From positions 52,176 to 116,175 of the forward strand of contig JAJYCD010000001.1 in assembly GCA_021778635.1 (NCBI GenBank): a DNA stretch of 64,000 nt. The letters are read 5' to 3'. The notes below the pieces were generated by a model that had not been told where the DNA came from, ran no database searches, and saw nothing but the letters and a program-made list of their open reading frames with translations. Positions 17,470-25,724 of this stretch are shown here, piece after piece; within the stretch, counting starts at the first letter, position 1; the number at the start of each line of letters is the position of its first letter. Source of the stretch: Actinomycetes bacterium. GTDB lineage: Bacteria; Actinomycetota; Actinomycetes; Actinomycetales; Cellulomonadaceae. A program made the translations under genes and the position numbers.

Positions 17470-18304
17470 TCGGGGATCCTTCGCTCGTCGTGGGCGATGG
17501 CGTCGGGTCGACGGCCGGGGTGCCGGGCGTGTCTGTCGTGGACCCGTCCGCGGTGCTCGCCAGCACGTCGATGCCGGCCGGGACCGATGCGTACTGCAGA
17601 TCGGTCGTGCCCTCGTAGGCCGGGAGGGTGAGTGCTGACGAGCTGTTCACCGACCACCCGAGACCGACCGCATCCACGTACTGCAGGTACACCTGGATCT
17701 GCGGGGAGGCGTACAGGGACGCCCGGAGCTTCTTCGGGTCGCCGATCGCGCGGATCACGTACGGCGGCGAGTACAGCCGTCCGTGCAGGGAGAGGACGTT
17801 GCCGACGCAACGGAATGCCGTGGTCGAGATGACCCGCTGCCCTTGCAGGGACATGGCCTCGGCGCCGCCCGCCCACAGGGCGTTGATGACGACCTGGAGA
17901 TCCTGCTGGTGCACCAGGAGGTCGTCCGGGCGGACACCGGCCTGTCGCAACGAGTCGGCCGGAGCGTCGGTGAGCTGCACCGTGAGACCGGGACCGACGA
18001 CCGGCACGCGACCGGACGCGATCTCGACGAGAGAGGTCTGAGCACTGTCGGCCGCGGTGCCCGCCGGGGCCTGCTCGGTCGTGAGCTTCTCGACGTCGGC
18101 TCGGAGGCTGTCGACCTGCGTCGTGAGCTTCGCCAGCCGGTCGGATGCCGCCACCGCGAGGTCCTGCAGGCTCTGCGGGGCGCGACTCTCCTGTCCCTGG
18201 GCGAGCCGCGCGTTGGCCGCGAAGAGGACGCCGGCGAGCGCGAGAACGATGCCCACGGCGACGGTGCCGGTGCGCACCCGGCGCCGACGAGGGTGTTCGG
18301 TCAC
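17459..18304 (-). CDS. DUF881 (YlxW-like) membrane protein
   Basis: A 281-residue protein: a basic N-terminus, one membrane helix (VAVGIVLALAGVLFAANARL), a coiled-coil segment (DRLAKLTTQVDSLRADVEKL), and a C-terminal DUF881 domain. The domain shows LQVVINALWAGGAEAMSLQGQRV, CVGNVLSLHG and YSPPYVIRAIGDP. The GTG at 18304 follows AAGGAGG and is preferred to the longer frame from 18415. Mycobacterial Rv0012 is the positional counterpart. DUF881 proteins are often near division and cell-wall genes, but the molecular role is unknown. First gene of the sortase operon. Confidence 0.88.
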   Translation of the reverse strand: MTEHPRRRRVRTGTVAVGIVLALAGVLFAANARLAQGQESRAPQSLQDLAVAASDRLAKLTTQVDSLRADVEKLTTEQAPAGTAADSAQTSLVEIASGRVPVVGPGLTVQLTDAPADSLRQAGVRPDDLLVHQQDLQVVINALWAGGAEAMSLQGQRVISTTAFRCVGNVLSLHGRLYSPPYVIRAIGDPKKLRASLYASPQIQVYLQYVDAVGLGWSVNSSSALTLPAYEGTTDLQYASVPAGIDVLASTADGSTTDTPGTPAVDPTPSPTTSEGSPSAP

Positions 18305-18418
18305 TCGTCCTCCTTCCCCAGGCCACGCTCGCACTACGCTAGACGACGAATCGGTGTGGACAGAGGTCCCGCCAGGATCGCGCCCCCCGGGGCCGTCGCA
18401 GGACAGGAGCCCCACGAG

Positions 18419-18664
18419 ATGCCTGAGTCTCGGTCACGCAAGAAGCCGGCCTACATCGCGCCCCCCGGCAAGGCGACCCCGAAGGTCAACCCGCCGTGGT
18501 TCGTGCCGGTGATGCTCGGCCTCATGATCGTGGGTCTCGTGTGGATCGTGACGACGTACCTCACGTCGACGAGCTACCCGATCCCCGGTATCCACAACTG
18601 GAACCTCGTGGTCGGCTTCGCCCTCCTGCTGGGTGGCTTCAGCCTGACGACGCGCTGGCAGTAG
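18419..18664 (+). CDS. crgA: cell division protein CrgA
   Basis: An 81-residue protein with a lysine/arginine-rich N-terminus (MPESRSRKKPAYIAPP), two transmembrane helices (~residues 27-47 and ~62-76), and the family features NPPWFVPVMLGLMIVGL and YPIPGIHNWNLVVGFALLLGG. CrgA is an actinobacterial septum protein that coordinates FtsZ/FtsI recruitment with peptidoglycan synthesis. GGACAGGAG lies about 9 bases upstream of the ATG. It is divergent from the DUF881/sortase operon and convergent with the rhomboid gene. Two DnaA-box-like 9-mers lie just past its stop. Confidence 0.95.
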   Translation: MPESRSRKKPAYIAPPGKATPKVNPPWFVPVMLGLMIVGLVWIVTTYLTSTSYPIPGIHNWNLVVGFALLLGGFSLTTRWQ

Positions 18665-18696
18665 ACGCAGGCCCACGCGACGCTCTGTCCCCAGGA

Positions 18697-18717
18697 AGTG
18701 GACAACCCTGTGGATAA
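18697..18717 (-). promoter_or_regulatory. two DnaA-box-like 9-mers downstream of crgA
   Basis: On the minus strand, 18709-18717 reads TTATCCACA, the classic DnaA box, and 18697-18705 reads TTGTCCACT, one base from the high-GC version TTGTCCACA. They share orientation and are 12 bases apart. They lie in the gap between crgA and the rhomboid gene, about 17 kb from the dnaA region. Confidence 0.6.
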
Positions 18718-18746
18718 CTACAGCGGTGTAATTCGCCGGGGTGCCG

Positions 18747-19610
18747 TCAGCCACCGACGCCCGCGTACCGCAGCACGATGATCACGACCAGCGCGACCCC
18801 CGTGGCCACCGTCGCCACGAGAGCGACCTGACGCTGGCTGGACCGGGGCGCATAGGCGAACACCGTCCCGAGGACCAGGCCGGTGACGAGCCCCCCGATG
18901 TGCCCCTGCCACGAGATGCCCGCGAGGGTGAAGCTCATCACCAGGTTGAGAGCGATCACCACGAACATCGAGCGGACCGACTGCCCGAGGCGTCGCGCGA
19001 CGAGCACCACGGCGCCGAACAGGCCGAAGATCGCCCCGGACGCGCCCAGCACCCCGATATGCCATGACGCCCCGGCCGGGTCGGCCAGCAGCAGCACCAT
19101 CACGTCGCCGCCGAGCGCCGCGAGGAGGTAGAGCGTCACGTAGCGCCATCGACCCAGCACGATCTCGAGGTACGGGCCGATGAACCACAACGCGATCATG
19201 TTGAACGCGATGTGCGGGATCGACGCGTGGAGGAACGCCGCGGTGAGGAAACGGTACGGCTCGACGTCCCCCACCGACGGCGCGAAGATCAGCGCGTCCT
19301 GGTATCCCGGCACGACGAGCTGGAGAAGGTACGAGACGACGTTCAGACCGATGATCGTGATCGTCACCACCGGCCGTCCGTCGCGTACCCGTCCCCCGAG
19401 CACCGTGCGGGTGGCGGGGGACCGCCGGGCCGCCTCGCGCACGCAGTCGACGCAGTGGATGCCGACGGCGGCCGGACGCTGGCACTCCGGGCACGCCGGC
19501 CGTCCGCATCGCTGGCACGTGACGTAGGAGACGCGATCGGGGTGGCGCGGGCACACCGGGGCAGGCGGGGCGGGGACGGCTGACGCCCCCGGGTCCATCG
19601 GCGTCGTCAC
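18747..19610 (-). CDS. rhomboid family intramembrane serine protease
   Basis: A 287-residue protein with a cysteine-rich N-terminal zinc-ribbon-like region (CPRHPDRVSYVTCQRCGRPACPEC, then CVDC; written here as two parts) followed by about six or seven membrane helices. The catalytic serine is in GASGAIFG (Ser191) and the catalytic histidine in WQGHIGG (His237); HIAFNM (His133, Asn137) supplies the oxyanion region. It should cleave membrane protein substrates within the bilayer; substrates are unknown. The GTG at 19610 is the most plausible start, with ATG 19598 as an alternative. The upstream frame lacks family similarity. Confidence 0.9.
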   Translation of the reverse strand: MTTPMDPGASAVPAPPAPVCPRHPDRVSYVTCQRCGRPACPECQRPAAVGIHCVDCVREAARRSPATRTVLGGRVRDGRPVVTITIIGLNVVSYLLQLVVPGYQDALIFAPSVGDVEPYRFLTAAFLHASIPHIAFNMIALWFIGPYLEIVLGRWRYVTLYLLAALGGDVMVLLLADPAGASWHIGVLGASGAIFGLFGAVVLVARRLGQSVRSMFVVIALNLVMSFTLAGISWQGHIGGLVTGLVLGTVFAYAPRSSQRQVALVATVATGVALVVIIVLRYAGVGG

Positions 19611-19637
19611 GTGGAGCTCTCGTTCTCTGTGGCGCTC

Positions 19638-19669
19638 GGGTGGTGCGCGGCTCTCGGCGCGCACCACCC
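19638..19669 (-). terminator. 12-bp hairpin between ppiA and the rhomboid gene
   Basis: A perfect inverted repeat, GGGTGGTGCGCG (19638-19649) and CGCGCACCACCC (19658-19669), with an 8-base loop. It lies downstream of the ppiA stop on the minus strand and upstream of the rhomboid start. No T-run follows, so termination is plausible but not certain. Confidence 0.5.
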
Positions 19670-19709
19670 CGCACGCTGGCGGATGGGACCCGGGGACGGT
19701 GCCGCGAGG

Positions 19710-20249
19710 TCAGTCCTCGACGCTGATGGACGTGATCGTGACGTCGTCGACCGGCCGGTCACCGGAACGGGTCGGGACGGCGATGATCGCATCCACGACC
19801 GCTCGGCTCGCGTCGTCGGCGACCTTGCCGAAGATCGTGTGCTTGCCCGTCAACCACGCGGTGGCGACCGTCGTGATGAAGAACTGCGAACCGTTCGTGC
19901 CGGCGGCCTTCCCCGTGATCGGGTCGCGACGCAGGCCGGCGTTGGCCATCGCGAGGAGGTACGGCTCGGTGAACGCGAGCTCCGGGTGGATCTCGTCGTC
20001 GAACGTGTAGCCAGGGCCGCCGGTGCCCTGACCGAGCGGGTCGCCGCCCTGGATCATGAAGTCCTTGATGACCCGGTGGAAGATCACGCCGTTGTACAGC
20101 GGGTCGGTACGCTCGGCCCCGGTCGCGGGGTCCTTCCACGTCGTGGTTCCCGCGGCGAGGCCGACGAAGTTCTCGACCGTCTTGGGTGCGTGGTTCGGGT
20201 AGAGCTCGATGCGGATGTCACCGGATGTGGTGTGCAGAGTCGCGAACAT
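19710..20249 (-). CDS. ppiA: cyclophilin-type peptidyl-prolyl cis-trans isomerase
   Basis: A 179-residue cytoplasmic cyclophilin that speeds proline isomerisation during protein folding. Family blocks are MFATLHTTSGDIRIELYPN, FHRVIKDFMIQGGDP, GPGYTFDDEIHPEL, LAMANAGLRRDPITGKAAGTNGSQFFIT and HTIFGKV. The active-site Arg is in FHRVI and the Gln in FMIQGGD. The ATG at 20249 begins the family sequence and follows GGAAGA; the frame extends 11 codons upstream without similarity. The positional counterpart in Mycobacterium is ppiA between gyrA and pknB. Confidence 0.94.
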   Translation of the reverse strand: MFATLHTTSGDIRIELYPNHAPKTVENFVGLAAGTTTWKDPATGAERTDPLYNGVIFHRVIKDFMIQGGDPLGQGTGGPGYTFDDEIHPELAFTEPYLLAMANAGLRRDPITGKAAGTNGSQFFITTVATAWLTGKHTIFGKVADDASRAVVDAIIAVPTRSGDRPVDDVTITSISVED

Positions 20250-20394
20250 GCCGACATTCTTCCATGGGCCGCTGACGGCCACCTGTGCCGCCCTGTGCCG
20301 CCACCGAGCGGGGTCGGCTGAGGAACATCGGCACCGCTCGGCGTTCAGTGGCAGAGTGGGAAGTCAGGACAGCAGCCGACCCAGGGGAGTGGAC

Positions 20395-21270
20395 ATGTAC
20401 GACCGTCTCCGCCGTTCAGCCCGCATCGACCAGATCGACGCCGACGCTCTCAAGGAGCGCGCGAGCGAGGTCGCTGCGACCCTCGTCGAGGCGGGGGGCC
20501 ACGCCGTCGAGGCGGCCCACGAGGCCGCCGCGCAGGCGCGCGACGCTGCCGAGCAGGCGAAGGAGTGGTCGGCGCCGCGCGTCGAGGCCGCGGTCGAGTG
20601 GTTGGCGCCACGCCTCGAGCACGCGTGGCAGGAGGGTGTGAAGTCCGCCGCGCCGCGCGTCGAGAAGGCCGCGCAGGTTGCGACGCCCGCCATCGACCTC
20701 GCGCACGAGAAGCTCGTCGACGAGATCCTGCCGCAGGTGGTCGCGGCCGTGAACGCGGCCGCCGAGCGCGCCGGGGCGGCCGTCTCCGCCGCCGCGGAGG
20801 CAGCGTCCGCGACCCCGGTTCCGGCGCCCTCGCGGAAGAAGCGCGGCGGCGGCCTCTTCTGGCTCGTGGCGCTGATCCTCGGTGTCGGTGCGGCTGCGGC
20901 CGCGTGGACCCGCTCGAAGTCGACCGTCGACCCCTGGGCCGAGCCGTGGGAGCCACGCGACGAGCACGAGGAGACGCTCCGCGCCCGCGCAGCCGAGGCG
21001 CGCGAGGAGCTCTCGGAGGTCGTCGACGACGTCCGGCACACCGTCGGGGACGCGGCCGAGGCCGTCGGGGAGGCCGCCGGCGTCACCGTGGCCCGCAGCC
21101 GGAAGGCCGCCGAGAAGGCTGCGGAGAAGGTGGCCGAGGCGCGCGAGGACCTCACCGACAAGGTGACGGAGGCACGTGAGGTAGCCAAGAAGGTCACCAC
21201 CCGGCGCCCCGCCGCGAAGAAGGCCACCGACGCCGCAGCGGACGACTCCCCTGACGGACCATCCGCCTGA
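20395..21270 (+). CDS. alanine-rich helical membrane protein with lysine/alanine tail
   Basis: A 291-residue protein I do not recognise as a named family. Residues 1-~135 are almost pure amphipathic helix (repeats such as AAHEAAAQARDAAEQAKEW and SAPRVEAAVEWLAPRLEHAW). A KKRGGG turn precedes one transmembrane helix (LFWLVALILGVGAAAAAW). The C-terminal ~110 residues are again helical (AAEKAAEKVAEAREDLTDKV) and end in a histone-H1-like stretch, TTRRPAAKKATDAAADD. GGGGAG lies 6 bases before the ATG. It stands alone between ppiA (divergent) and gatD (convergent). A YtxH-like stress or scaffold role is possible but unproven. Confidence 0.75.
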   Translation: MYDRLRRSARIDQIDADALKERASEVAATLVEAGGHAVEAAHEAAAQARDAAEQAKEWSAPRVEAAVEWLAPRLEHAWQEGVKSAAPRVEKAAQVATPAIDLAHEKLVDEILPQVVAAVNAAAERAGAAVSAAAEAASATPVPAPSRKKRGGGLFWLVALILGVGAAAAAWTRSKSTVDPWAEPWEPRDEHEETLRARAAEAREELSEVVDDVRHTVGDAAEAVGEAAGVTVARSRKAAEKAAEKVAEAREDLTDKVTEAREVAKKVTTRRPAAKKATDAAADDSPDGPSA

Positions 21271-21287
21271 CCGCGCAGTCGAACCGC

Positions 21288-21314
21288 CGGTAGGACGTCC
21301 TCGGCGTCCTACCG
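21288..21314. terminator. bidirectional hairpin overlapping the gatD stop
   Basis: Perfect 10-bp arms CGGTAGGACG (21288-21297) and CGTCCTACCG (21305-21314) with a 7-base loop. The right arm includes the gatD stop codon at 21309-21311. It sits exactly between two convergent genes and could end transcripts from both sides. There is no T-run. Confidence 0.6.
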
Positions 21315-22028
21315 CGGACGAGCCGCGGCAACCTCGGCGGCGCGGTGCTCGACGTCGTCGTCGAGCGGGGCGAGTTCCGTCACGCCGAACCGCCTGGTCA
21401 GGGCGGTGAGGATGAGGTGGTCGGTCAGGTGCGGGTTCTTCGGCAGGATCGGTCCGTGCAGGTAGGTGCCGATCACGTTGAGGCTCCGCGCCCCCTCGGC
21501 ATGACCGGTGCTCGTGTTGCCGTACCCCTTGGTGACCGTGCCGAGCGGTTCCTGGCCGGGGTCGAGGGTGGTCTGTCCTGAATGGTTCTCGAAGCCGACG
21601 AGCCGTCCGAACGGGCTCTCGACGACGACGTTGCCGATCATGCGAACCGTGCTGCCGACGGTCCGGGCTCCCAGGACGGAGATCCCCGGGATCTCGCTCC
21701 CGCCGATCGTCGTGAACCCGTGACCGAACAGCTGGTAGGTCCCGCAGATGACCAGCATCGGCGTGCCCGATGCCGCGAGCTCGCGCAGCTTCTCGCCCCG
21801 CGCGAGGAGGTCGGCACCGATCACGAGCTGGCCCGAGTCCTGCCCGCCACCACCGAACACCAGGTCCGCCTCGTCGAGGTCGAAGGGCTCCCCGACCTCC
21901 ACCGGGCGCACGGCGACGTCGTAACCGCGCCACTCGAGTCGCTTGCGCAGCGCGATGACGTTCCCGAGGTCGCCGTAGATGCTCATCTCGCGCGGGTACA
22001 GGTGCGCGATGACGATCTCCCCGCTCAC
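21309..22028 (-). CDS. gatD: lipid II glutaminyl amidotransferase subunit GatD
   Basis: A 239-residue class I glutamine amidotransferase (CobB/CobQ-like). Catalytic Cys95 is in VICGTYQLFG and His191 in IGTYLHGP. GYGNTS and GFENHSG are typical of GatD. It delivers ammonia to MurT, which amidates the D-glutamate of the peptidoglycan stem peptide to D-isoglutamine, a change needed for cross-linking in many Gram-positives. The GTG start overlaps the murT stop (GTGA at 22025-22028), so the two subunits are translationally coupled. Confidence 0.93.
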   Translation of the reverse strand: MSGEIVIAHLYPREMSIYGDLGNVIALRKRLEWRGYDVAVRPVEVGEPFDLDEADLVFGGGGQDSGQLVIGADLLARGEKLRELAASGTPMLVICGTYQLFGHGFTTIGGSEIPGISVLGARTVGSTVRMIGNVVVESPFGRLVGFENHSGQTTLDPGQEPLGTVTKGYGNTSTGHAEGARSLNVIGTYLHGPILPKNPHLTDHLILTALTRRFGVTELAPLDDDVEHRAAEVAAARPR

Positions 22029-23398
22029 CGCCAGACCTCCTGCATCGACGTCCGCTGGGCGAGCAGCTTGCGGATCGCGAGCATCGCCGTGTAGGTCGGC
22101 AGGATGTACCCGGTTCCGCCGACGGGGATCTCGCGCACGAGCCGCTCGACGGCGGAGGGGACGTCCTCGACCTCCTCGGAGGCGACTCCCGCGTAGTGCA
22201 GGCGCAGGGTCATGTCGGCACCCCGGATCCCGGTGGTGAGGACGACGGCGTCGGAGGGGATCAGGGCCTCCATCGGGACGTCCCAGAGCCACGACACGTC
22301 ACGACCGTCGGCGTCGAGGTCGCTGACGGCGAACAACAGGTGCGGTGCCGCTTCGCGGCTCACGAAGGTCTCGAGCACCTGCGTGAGCCCGACCGGGTTC
22401 TTCACGAGCAGCAGGAACAGCCTCCGCCCGTCGAGCGTGAGCTCCTCCACGCGACCGAACGCCGCGACCGTACCGGCCAGCGTCTCCGCAGCCACCGCGG
22501 GGGCGACGCCGCACCCGTGCGCGAGGCTCATCGCCGCGAGAGCGTTGTACATGTTGTACGTGCCCGCGAGCGGGAAGACGACCTCGGTGGGCCGACCGTC
22601 CACCGCGACGGTGAACCGGGACCCCGTCGCGTCCGCCGAGTCGACCGCGGTCACCGCGACGTCGGGCGTCGGCCGGACGACGTCGCACGTCGGGCAGGCG
22701 TAGTGGCCGATGTGCCCGTAGAACGTGCGACTGAACTCGAGCCTGCTCCGGCACACCGGGCACCGATCGGAGTCCGACGCGGTCGGCGGAACGTCCGGGG
22801 CGTCCGGCGGGAGCTCGTCGACGCCGAAGTAGTGCACCAGGTCCGGGCTCGACGCATACCGGTGCAGGCTCGCCACCAGCGGGTCGTCCGCGTTGAGGTA
22901 CAGCCGCGCGGTCGTCGCGGCGATGCCCTCGCCGATCAGCGCTGCGGTGGTGTCCAGCTCTCCGTAGCGGTCGAGCTGGTCGCGGAAGAGGTTGAGCACG
23001 ACGATGTGGTCGGGCTTCAGCTCGCCGGTGACCCGACGGAGGCTCGCCTCGTCGACCTCGAACAGCCCGACCGTCGCCTCAAGTCGACCGCGCAGGCTCG
23101 CGGCCGAGATCAGCGCGGAGGTGATGCCCCGTTTGAGGTTCGAACCGGTGCTGTTGGTGAGCACTCGCTCACCGTTCGCCTCCAGGATCGACGCGATCAG
23201 CTTGGTCGTCGTCGTCTTGCCGTTGGTCCCGGTCACCATGATGACGCCGTGCGGGAGGCTCGCCGCGAGTCGACCGGCGAGCCGCGGGTCGAGCCGCTCG
23301 GCGATCACCCCGGGGAGAGCGTGGCCGCCACCCCGCCCGAGGAGCCGGCTGAGGGTCGCCGCTGCCTTCGTCACGGCGAGCGTGAACCAGAGCGGCAT
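22025..23398 (-). CDS. murT: lipid II isoglutaminyl synthase subunit MurT
   Basis: A 457-residue Mur-ligase-like ATPase. The P-loop TGTNGKTTTTK spans residues ~56-66. A Mur-ligase central domain is interrupted by a four-cysteine zinc ribbon (Cys213, Cys216, Cys235, Cys238) characteristic of MurT. The C-terminal DUF1727 domain contains LLLVKNPVGLTQVLETF. It phosphorylates the D-Glu carboxylate of lipid II and uses GatD ammonia to form the amide. The ATG opens the family N-terminus. It is first in the murT-gatD operon, and the CAP-protein gene ends 94 bases upstream on the same strand. Confidence 0.94.
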   Translation of the reverse strand: MPLWFTLAVTKAAATLSRLLGRGGGHALPGVIAERLDPRLAGRLAASLPHGVIMVTGTNGKTTTTKLIASILEANGERVLTNSTGSNLKRGITSALISAASLRGRLEATVGLFEVDEASLRRVTGELKPDHIVVLNLFRDQLDRYGELDTTAALIGEGIAATTARLYLNADDPLVASLHRYASSPDLVHYFGVDELPPDAPDVPPTASDSDRCPVCRSRLEFSRTFYGHIGHYACPTCDVVRPTPDVAVTAVDSADATGSRFTVAVDGRPTEVVFPLAGTYNMYNALAAMSLAHGCGVAPAVAAETLAGTVAAFGRVEELTLDGRRLFLLLVKNPVGLTQVLETFVSREAAPHLLFAVSDLDADGRDVSWLWDVPMEALIPSDAVVLTTGIRGADMTLRLHYAGVASEEVEDVPSAVERLVREIPVGGTGYILPTYTAMLAIRKLLAQRTSMQEVWR

Positions 23399-23491
23399 GG
23401 GTGCGACTGTACCTCAGCCGATCTGCGCGCCGACCCGGCCGGACCACGGTGGCCCGCGTCCTTCGGCGCGTCTATCGGCAGAGGGTCGCGC

Positions 23492-24643
23492 TCAACCGCA
23501 CTGGATCGAGGTGTAGAGCATTCCGTTGTACGTGACCGCACCGATGTACGCGGTCGAGAAGTTCCCGACCATGACAGCCAGGTGCGACGGGGAATTGGCG
23601 TAGGCGTCGATCATGGCGGTCGCGCTCACCGGCATCACCCGCCCGACGATCTCCCACATGGTTCGCACGCTGCTGTGCCAGATGCTGTTCGACGCCGCCA
23701 TCTCCCCGGCGTGCTGGACACGGGCGGCGGACCTGACGATCGCCATCGGTGGGAGCCCTCGCGACGCGCGGAACGCGTTGAGCGCCGCCCCGATCGTGCC
23801 GGCGCTGTACTCGACACCCGCGGTGGTTGCCGCGGGGGCGGCGGGGGCTGTGCTGCCGCTCGAGGACGTCGCGGTCCGGGTGGTCCGCGTCGCCGCGGCC
23901 TTCGCCGCCGCGGCCTGAGCCGCCGCCTGGTCGGCGGCCGCTTGAGCCGCCGCCTGGTCGGCCGCGGCCTTCGCCGCGACACGGGCGTTCTCGGCGACCT
24001 GCCAGGCCGTCTGGGCCGCAACGGCGGCCTGCTGCGGTGCCGCGACGCCCGCGACCGCGGCCGTCAGTGCCGTCGCGTCGGTCGCGGAACCGGGTGCGAC
24101 GAGTGCCGTACGGAGCGCCACGACGGCGGCCTGCAGCGCCGCCCTGGGCGCGTCTCCCGCCTGCGGCGTCGCCGCGAGGTCTGCCTCCGCCGCGGCGATC
24201 GTGCGTCCAGCAGCTTCCGCGGTCAACGTCGCCCCGCGCACCTGCCACACGTGGTTGCTGACCCGGATCGCGTCGAGCGCAGCCGCCTGAGCCTGTGCGC
24301 GGGCCACCTGGGCGGATCGCGCCTCGGCGTCGGCGCGGCTGAGCAGCACCGCGCCGACCAGGACGACGGCCACGGTGCCGATCGCCACGATCCGCAGGAT
24401 CTGCCGCGGCCGGGTGAGCCGTCGGGGGGACGGCGCCGGGGCGAGGGGACCGACGGAACCCGGCTCGCTCGGAGCGGCCGGCGGGGTCTGCGTCTCGAGG
24501 CTCTCGACCGCCGGAGCTGAGAGCTGGGTCGGCAGGGTCGGCTGGCGAGTGGTCTCGCGCACCTCCGGCGCGACCTCGCCGGCCGCACGCCCGCGCGGCG
24601 TCGGCACGGAGCCGAGTCGGTCGCTCTGCTTCACCGCGGACAT
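23492..24643 (-). CDS. membrane-anchored CAP (SCP/PR1) domain protein
   Basis: A 383-residue protein. A cytoplasmic N-terminus of about 75 residues precedes a membrane helix (ILRIVAIGTVAVVLVGAVLL). A long alanine-rich helical stalk follows, with the reiterated unit AADQAAAQ near residues 225-245. The C-terminal CAP domain shows LNAFRASRGLPP, HAGEMAASNSIWHSS, EIVGR and MIDAYANSPSHLAVMV. CAP domains of this kind are extracellular with unclear activity. The ATG at 24643 follows GGGAGG with good spacing and is preferred to 24679. It may act in the envelope, given murT-gatD downstream. Confidence 0.85.
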   Translation of the reverse strand: MSAVKQSDRLGSVPTPRGRAAGEVAPEVRETTRQPTLPTQLSAPAVESLETQTPPAAPSEPGSVGPLAPAPSPRRLTRPRQILRIVAIGTVAVVLVGAVLLSRADAEARSAQVARAQAQAAALDAIRVSNHVWQVRGATLTAEAAGRTIAAAEADLAATPQAGDAPRAALQAAVVALRTALVAPGSATDATALTAAVAGVAAPQQAAVAAQTAWQVAENARVAAKAAADQAAAQAAADQAAAQAAAAKAAATRTTRTATSSSGSTAPAAPAATTAGVEYSAGTIGAALNAFRASRGLPPMAIVRSAARVQHAGEMAASNSIWHSSVRTMWEIVGRVMPVSATAMIDAYANSPSHLAVMVGNFSTAYIGAVTYNGMLYTSIQCG

Positions 24644-24731
24644 CGGTAGCCTCCCATGACTCTTTGTCTCTCGAGCCACTATGGGGTGTGACGTAGCAGG
24701 AGAAAAGGGACCTACGCGCCCTTCTGTCCGA

Positions 24732-24753
24732 TTTGGAGAAGATTCTCCCCAAA
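24732..24753. promoter_or_regulatory. imperfect inverted repeat in the AT-richer CAP/GNAT gap
   Basis: TTTGGAGAA and TTCTCCCCAAA face each other across two bases; the right arm has two extra C residues. The surrounding 24720-24830 stretch is clearly less GC-rich than the rest of the window and lies between the divergent CAP and GNAT genes, so promoters or an operator are expected here. I cannot define -35/-10 elements. Confidence 0.25.
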
Positions 24754-24921
24754 AGTCGTGTCGCCATTCTTCGTGCTGATTTTCCGGTCATTTCGGACAC
24801 TCGGAACGTTTCGTCACAAAGTCCCGACGCATCCCGGTGCTGCTCCTGCACCCGTCCCACGCGTCACCACGTGCCGGTGCAGCAGGTCGACAACCGCGTC
24901 CCGTCGCCTCACCATGGCGGG

Positions 24922-25467
24922 GTGTTCGAACCTCGCACCTCACGCCGTGACGTACCGGTCGTCCGCCTGGTGCCGCTCTCTGCCGAGGTACTCATCGCGC
25001 TGCTGGGCGGCGACCTCGCTCGAGCCCGGCGCCTGGCCGGCATCGCTCTCACAGAGTACTTCGCGTCGACGTCGATGCACTGGCTGTGGCAGCTCCGCCT
25101 CGACCAGATGACCGCCGACCCCTCGAGCCGACCATGGCTCGTACGCGCGGGCGTCGATGAGCGCACGGGGGAGGTGGTCGGCCACGCGGGCTTCCACGGG
25201 CCGCCGGACGACCACGGCATGGTCGAGGTCGGCTATTCGGTCGACCCTCGGCTGCGTCGTCGTGGCTACGCCCGCGCGATGCTCCGGGCTCTGATCGACG
25301 AGGCGCGGAACGCACCGGCGGTGACGACGGTGCGCGCCTCGATCAGCCCGACCAACGAGGCGTCCCTCGCGACCATCGCGGGATTCGGATTCGTGCCGGT
25401 GGGGGAGCAGTGGGACGAGAGGGACGGCCGCGAGCTCGTCTTCGAGCTGAGTCGTCGGTCGTTCTGA
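24922..25467 (+). CDS. GNAT family N-acetyltransferase
   Basis: About 181 residues with the GNAT fold. VVGHAGFHGPPDDHGMVEVGYSV is the central strand pair, followed by DPRLRRRGYARAMLRALIDEA, which holds the acetyl-CoA pyrophosphate-binding RRRGYA loop. ASISPTNEASLATIAGFGFV gives the C-terminal signature. It should transfer an acetyl group to an unknown small molecule or protein. The start is uncertain: no good ribosome site is visible, GTG 24922 gives the usual family length, and the frame stays open to 24733, but the extra residues look non-coding. tRNA-Ala begins 2 bases after its stop on the other strand. Confidence 0.72.
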   Translation: MFEPRTSRRDVPVVRLVPLSAEVLIALLGGDLARARRLAGIALTEYFASTSMHWLWQLRLDQMTADPSSRPWLVRAGVDERTGEVVGHAGFHGPPDDHGMVEVGYSVDPRLRRRGYARAMLRALIDEARNAPAVTTVRASISPTNEASLATIAGFGFVPVGEQWDERDGRELVFELSRRSF

Positions 25468-25468
25468 G

Positions 25469-25541
25469 TGGAGCCAAGGGGACTCGAACCCCTAACCCCC
25501 TGCTTGCAAAGCAGGTGCGCTACCAATTGCGCCATGGCCCC
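25469..25541 (-). tRNA. tRNA-Ala(TGC)
   Basis: The minus strand gives acceptor stem GGGGCCA/TGGCTCC, a D-arm with AATTGGTAGCGC, anticodon arm CTGC-TTTGCAA-GCAG (anticodon TGC), and T-arm AGGGG-TTCGAGT-CCCCT. The discriminator A at 25469 is followed by CTC, so the 3' CCA is not encoded and must be added by the CCA enzyme. Confidence 0.96.
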
Positions 25542-25582
25542 GGGGGCGGCATCCTGCCGCCGTCGACCCGGTGGGGAAGGGC

Positions 25583-25702
25583 CTACTCGAAGGTGTCGGT
25601 GACCTCGGCCCACAGATCGCGACTGTCGGCCTCGTCGGCGTACCGCTTCCACACGAGGTAGCCCGCGCCGGCCAGTGCCAGCAGGATCAGTACCTTCTTC
25701 AT
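25583..25702 (-). CDS. DLW-39 family small protein
   Basis: A 39-residue protein: MKK, a hydrophobic helix VLILLALAGAGYLVWKR, then YADEADSRDLWAEVTDTFE and TAG. The DLW motif near the C-terminus and the exact length of 39 match the DLW-39 family, defined in actinobacteria by this tripeptide and size. The function is unknown. It is probably a single-pass membrane microprotein. GGGGGACC lies upstream of the ATG. It is tucked between tRNA-Ala and tRNA-Ile, so it may be co-transcribed with them. Confidence 0.9.
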   Translation of the reverse strand: MKKVLILLALAGAGYLVWKRYADEADSRDLWAEVTDTFE

Positions 25703-25724
25703 CGGTCCCCCAACAGGTCGGGAG

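Noticed and set aside
24644..24921. Possible c-di-AMP riboswitch before the CAP-domain gene
   Set aside because: Such riboswitches precede some actinobacterial wall hydrolase genes, but the space before this ATG is short and no matching conserved core was seen.
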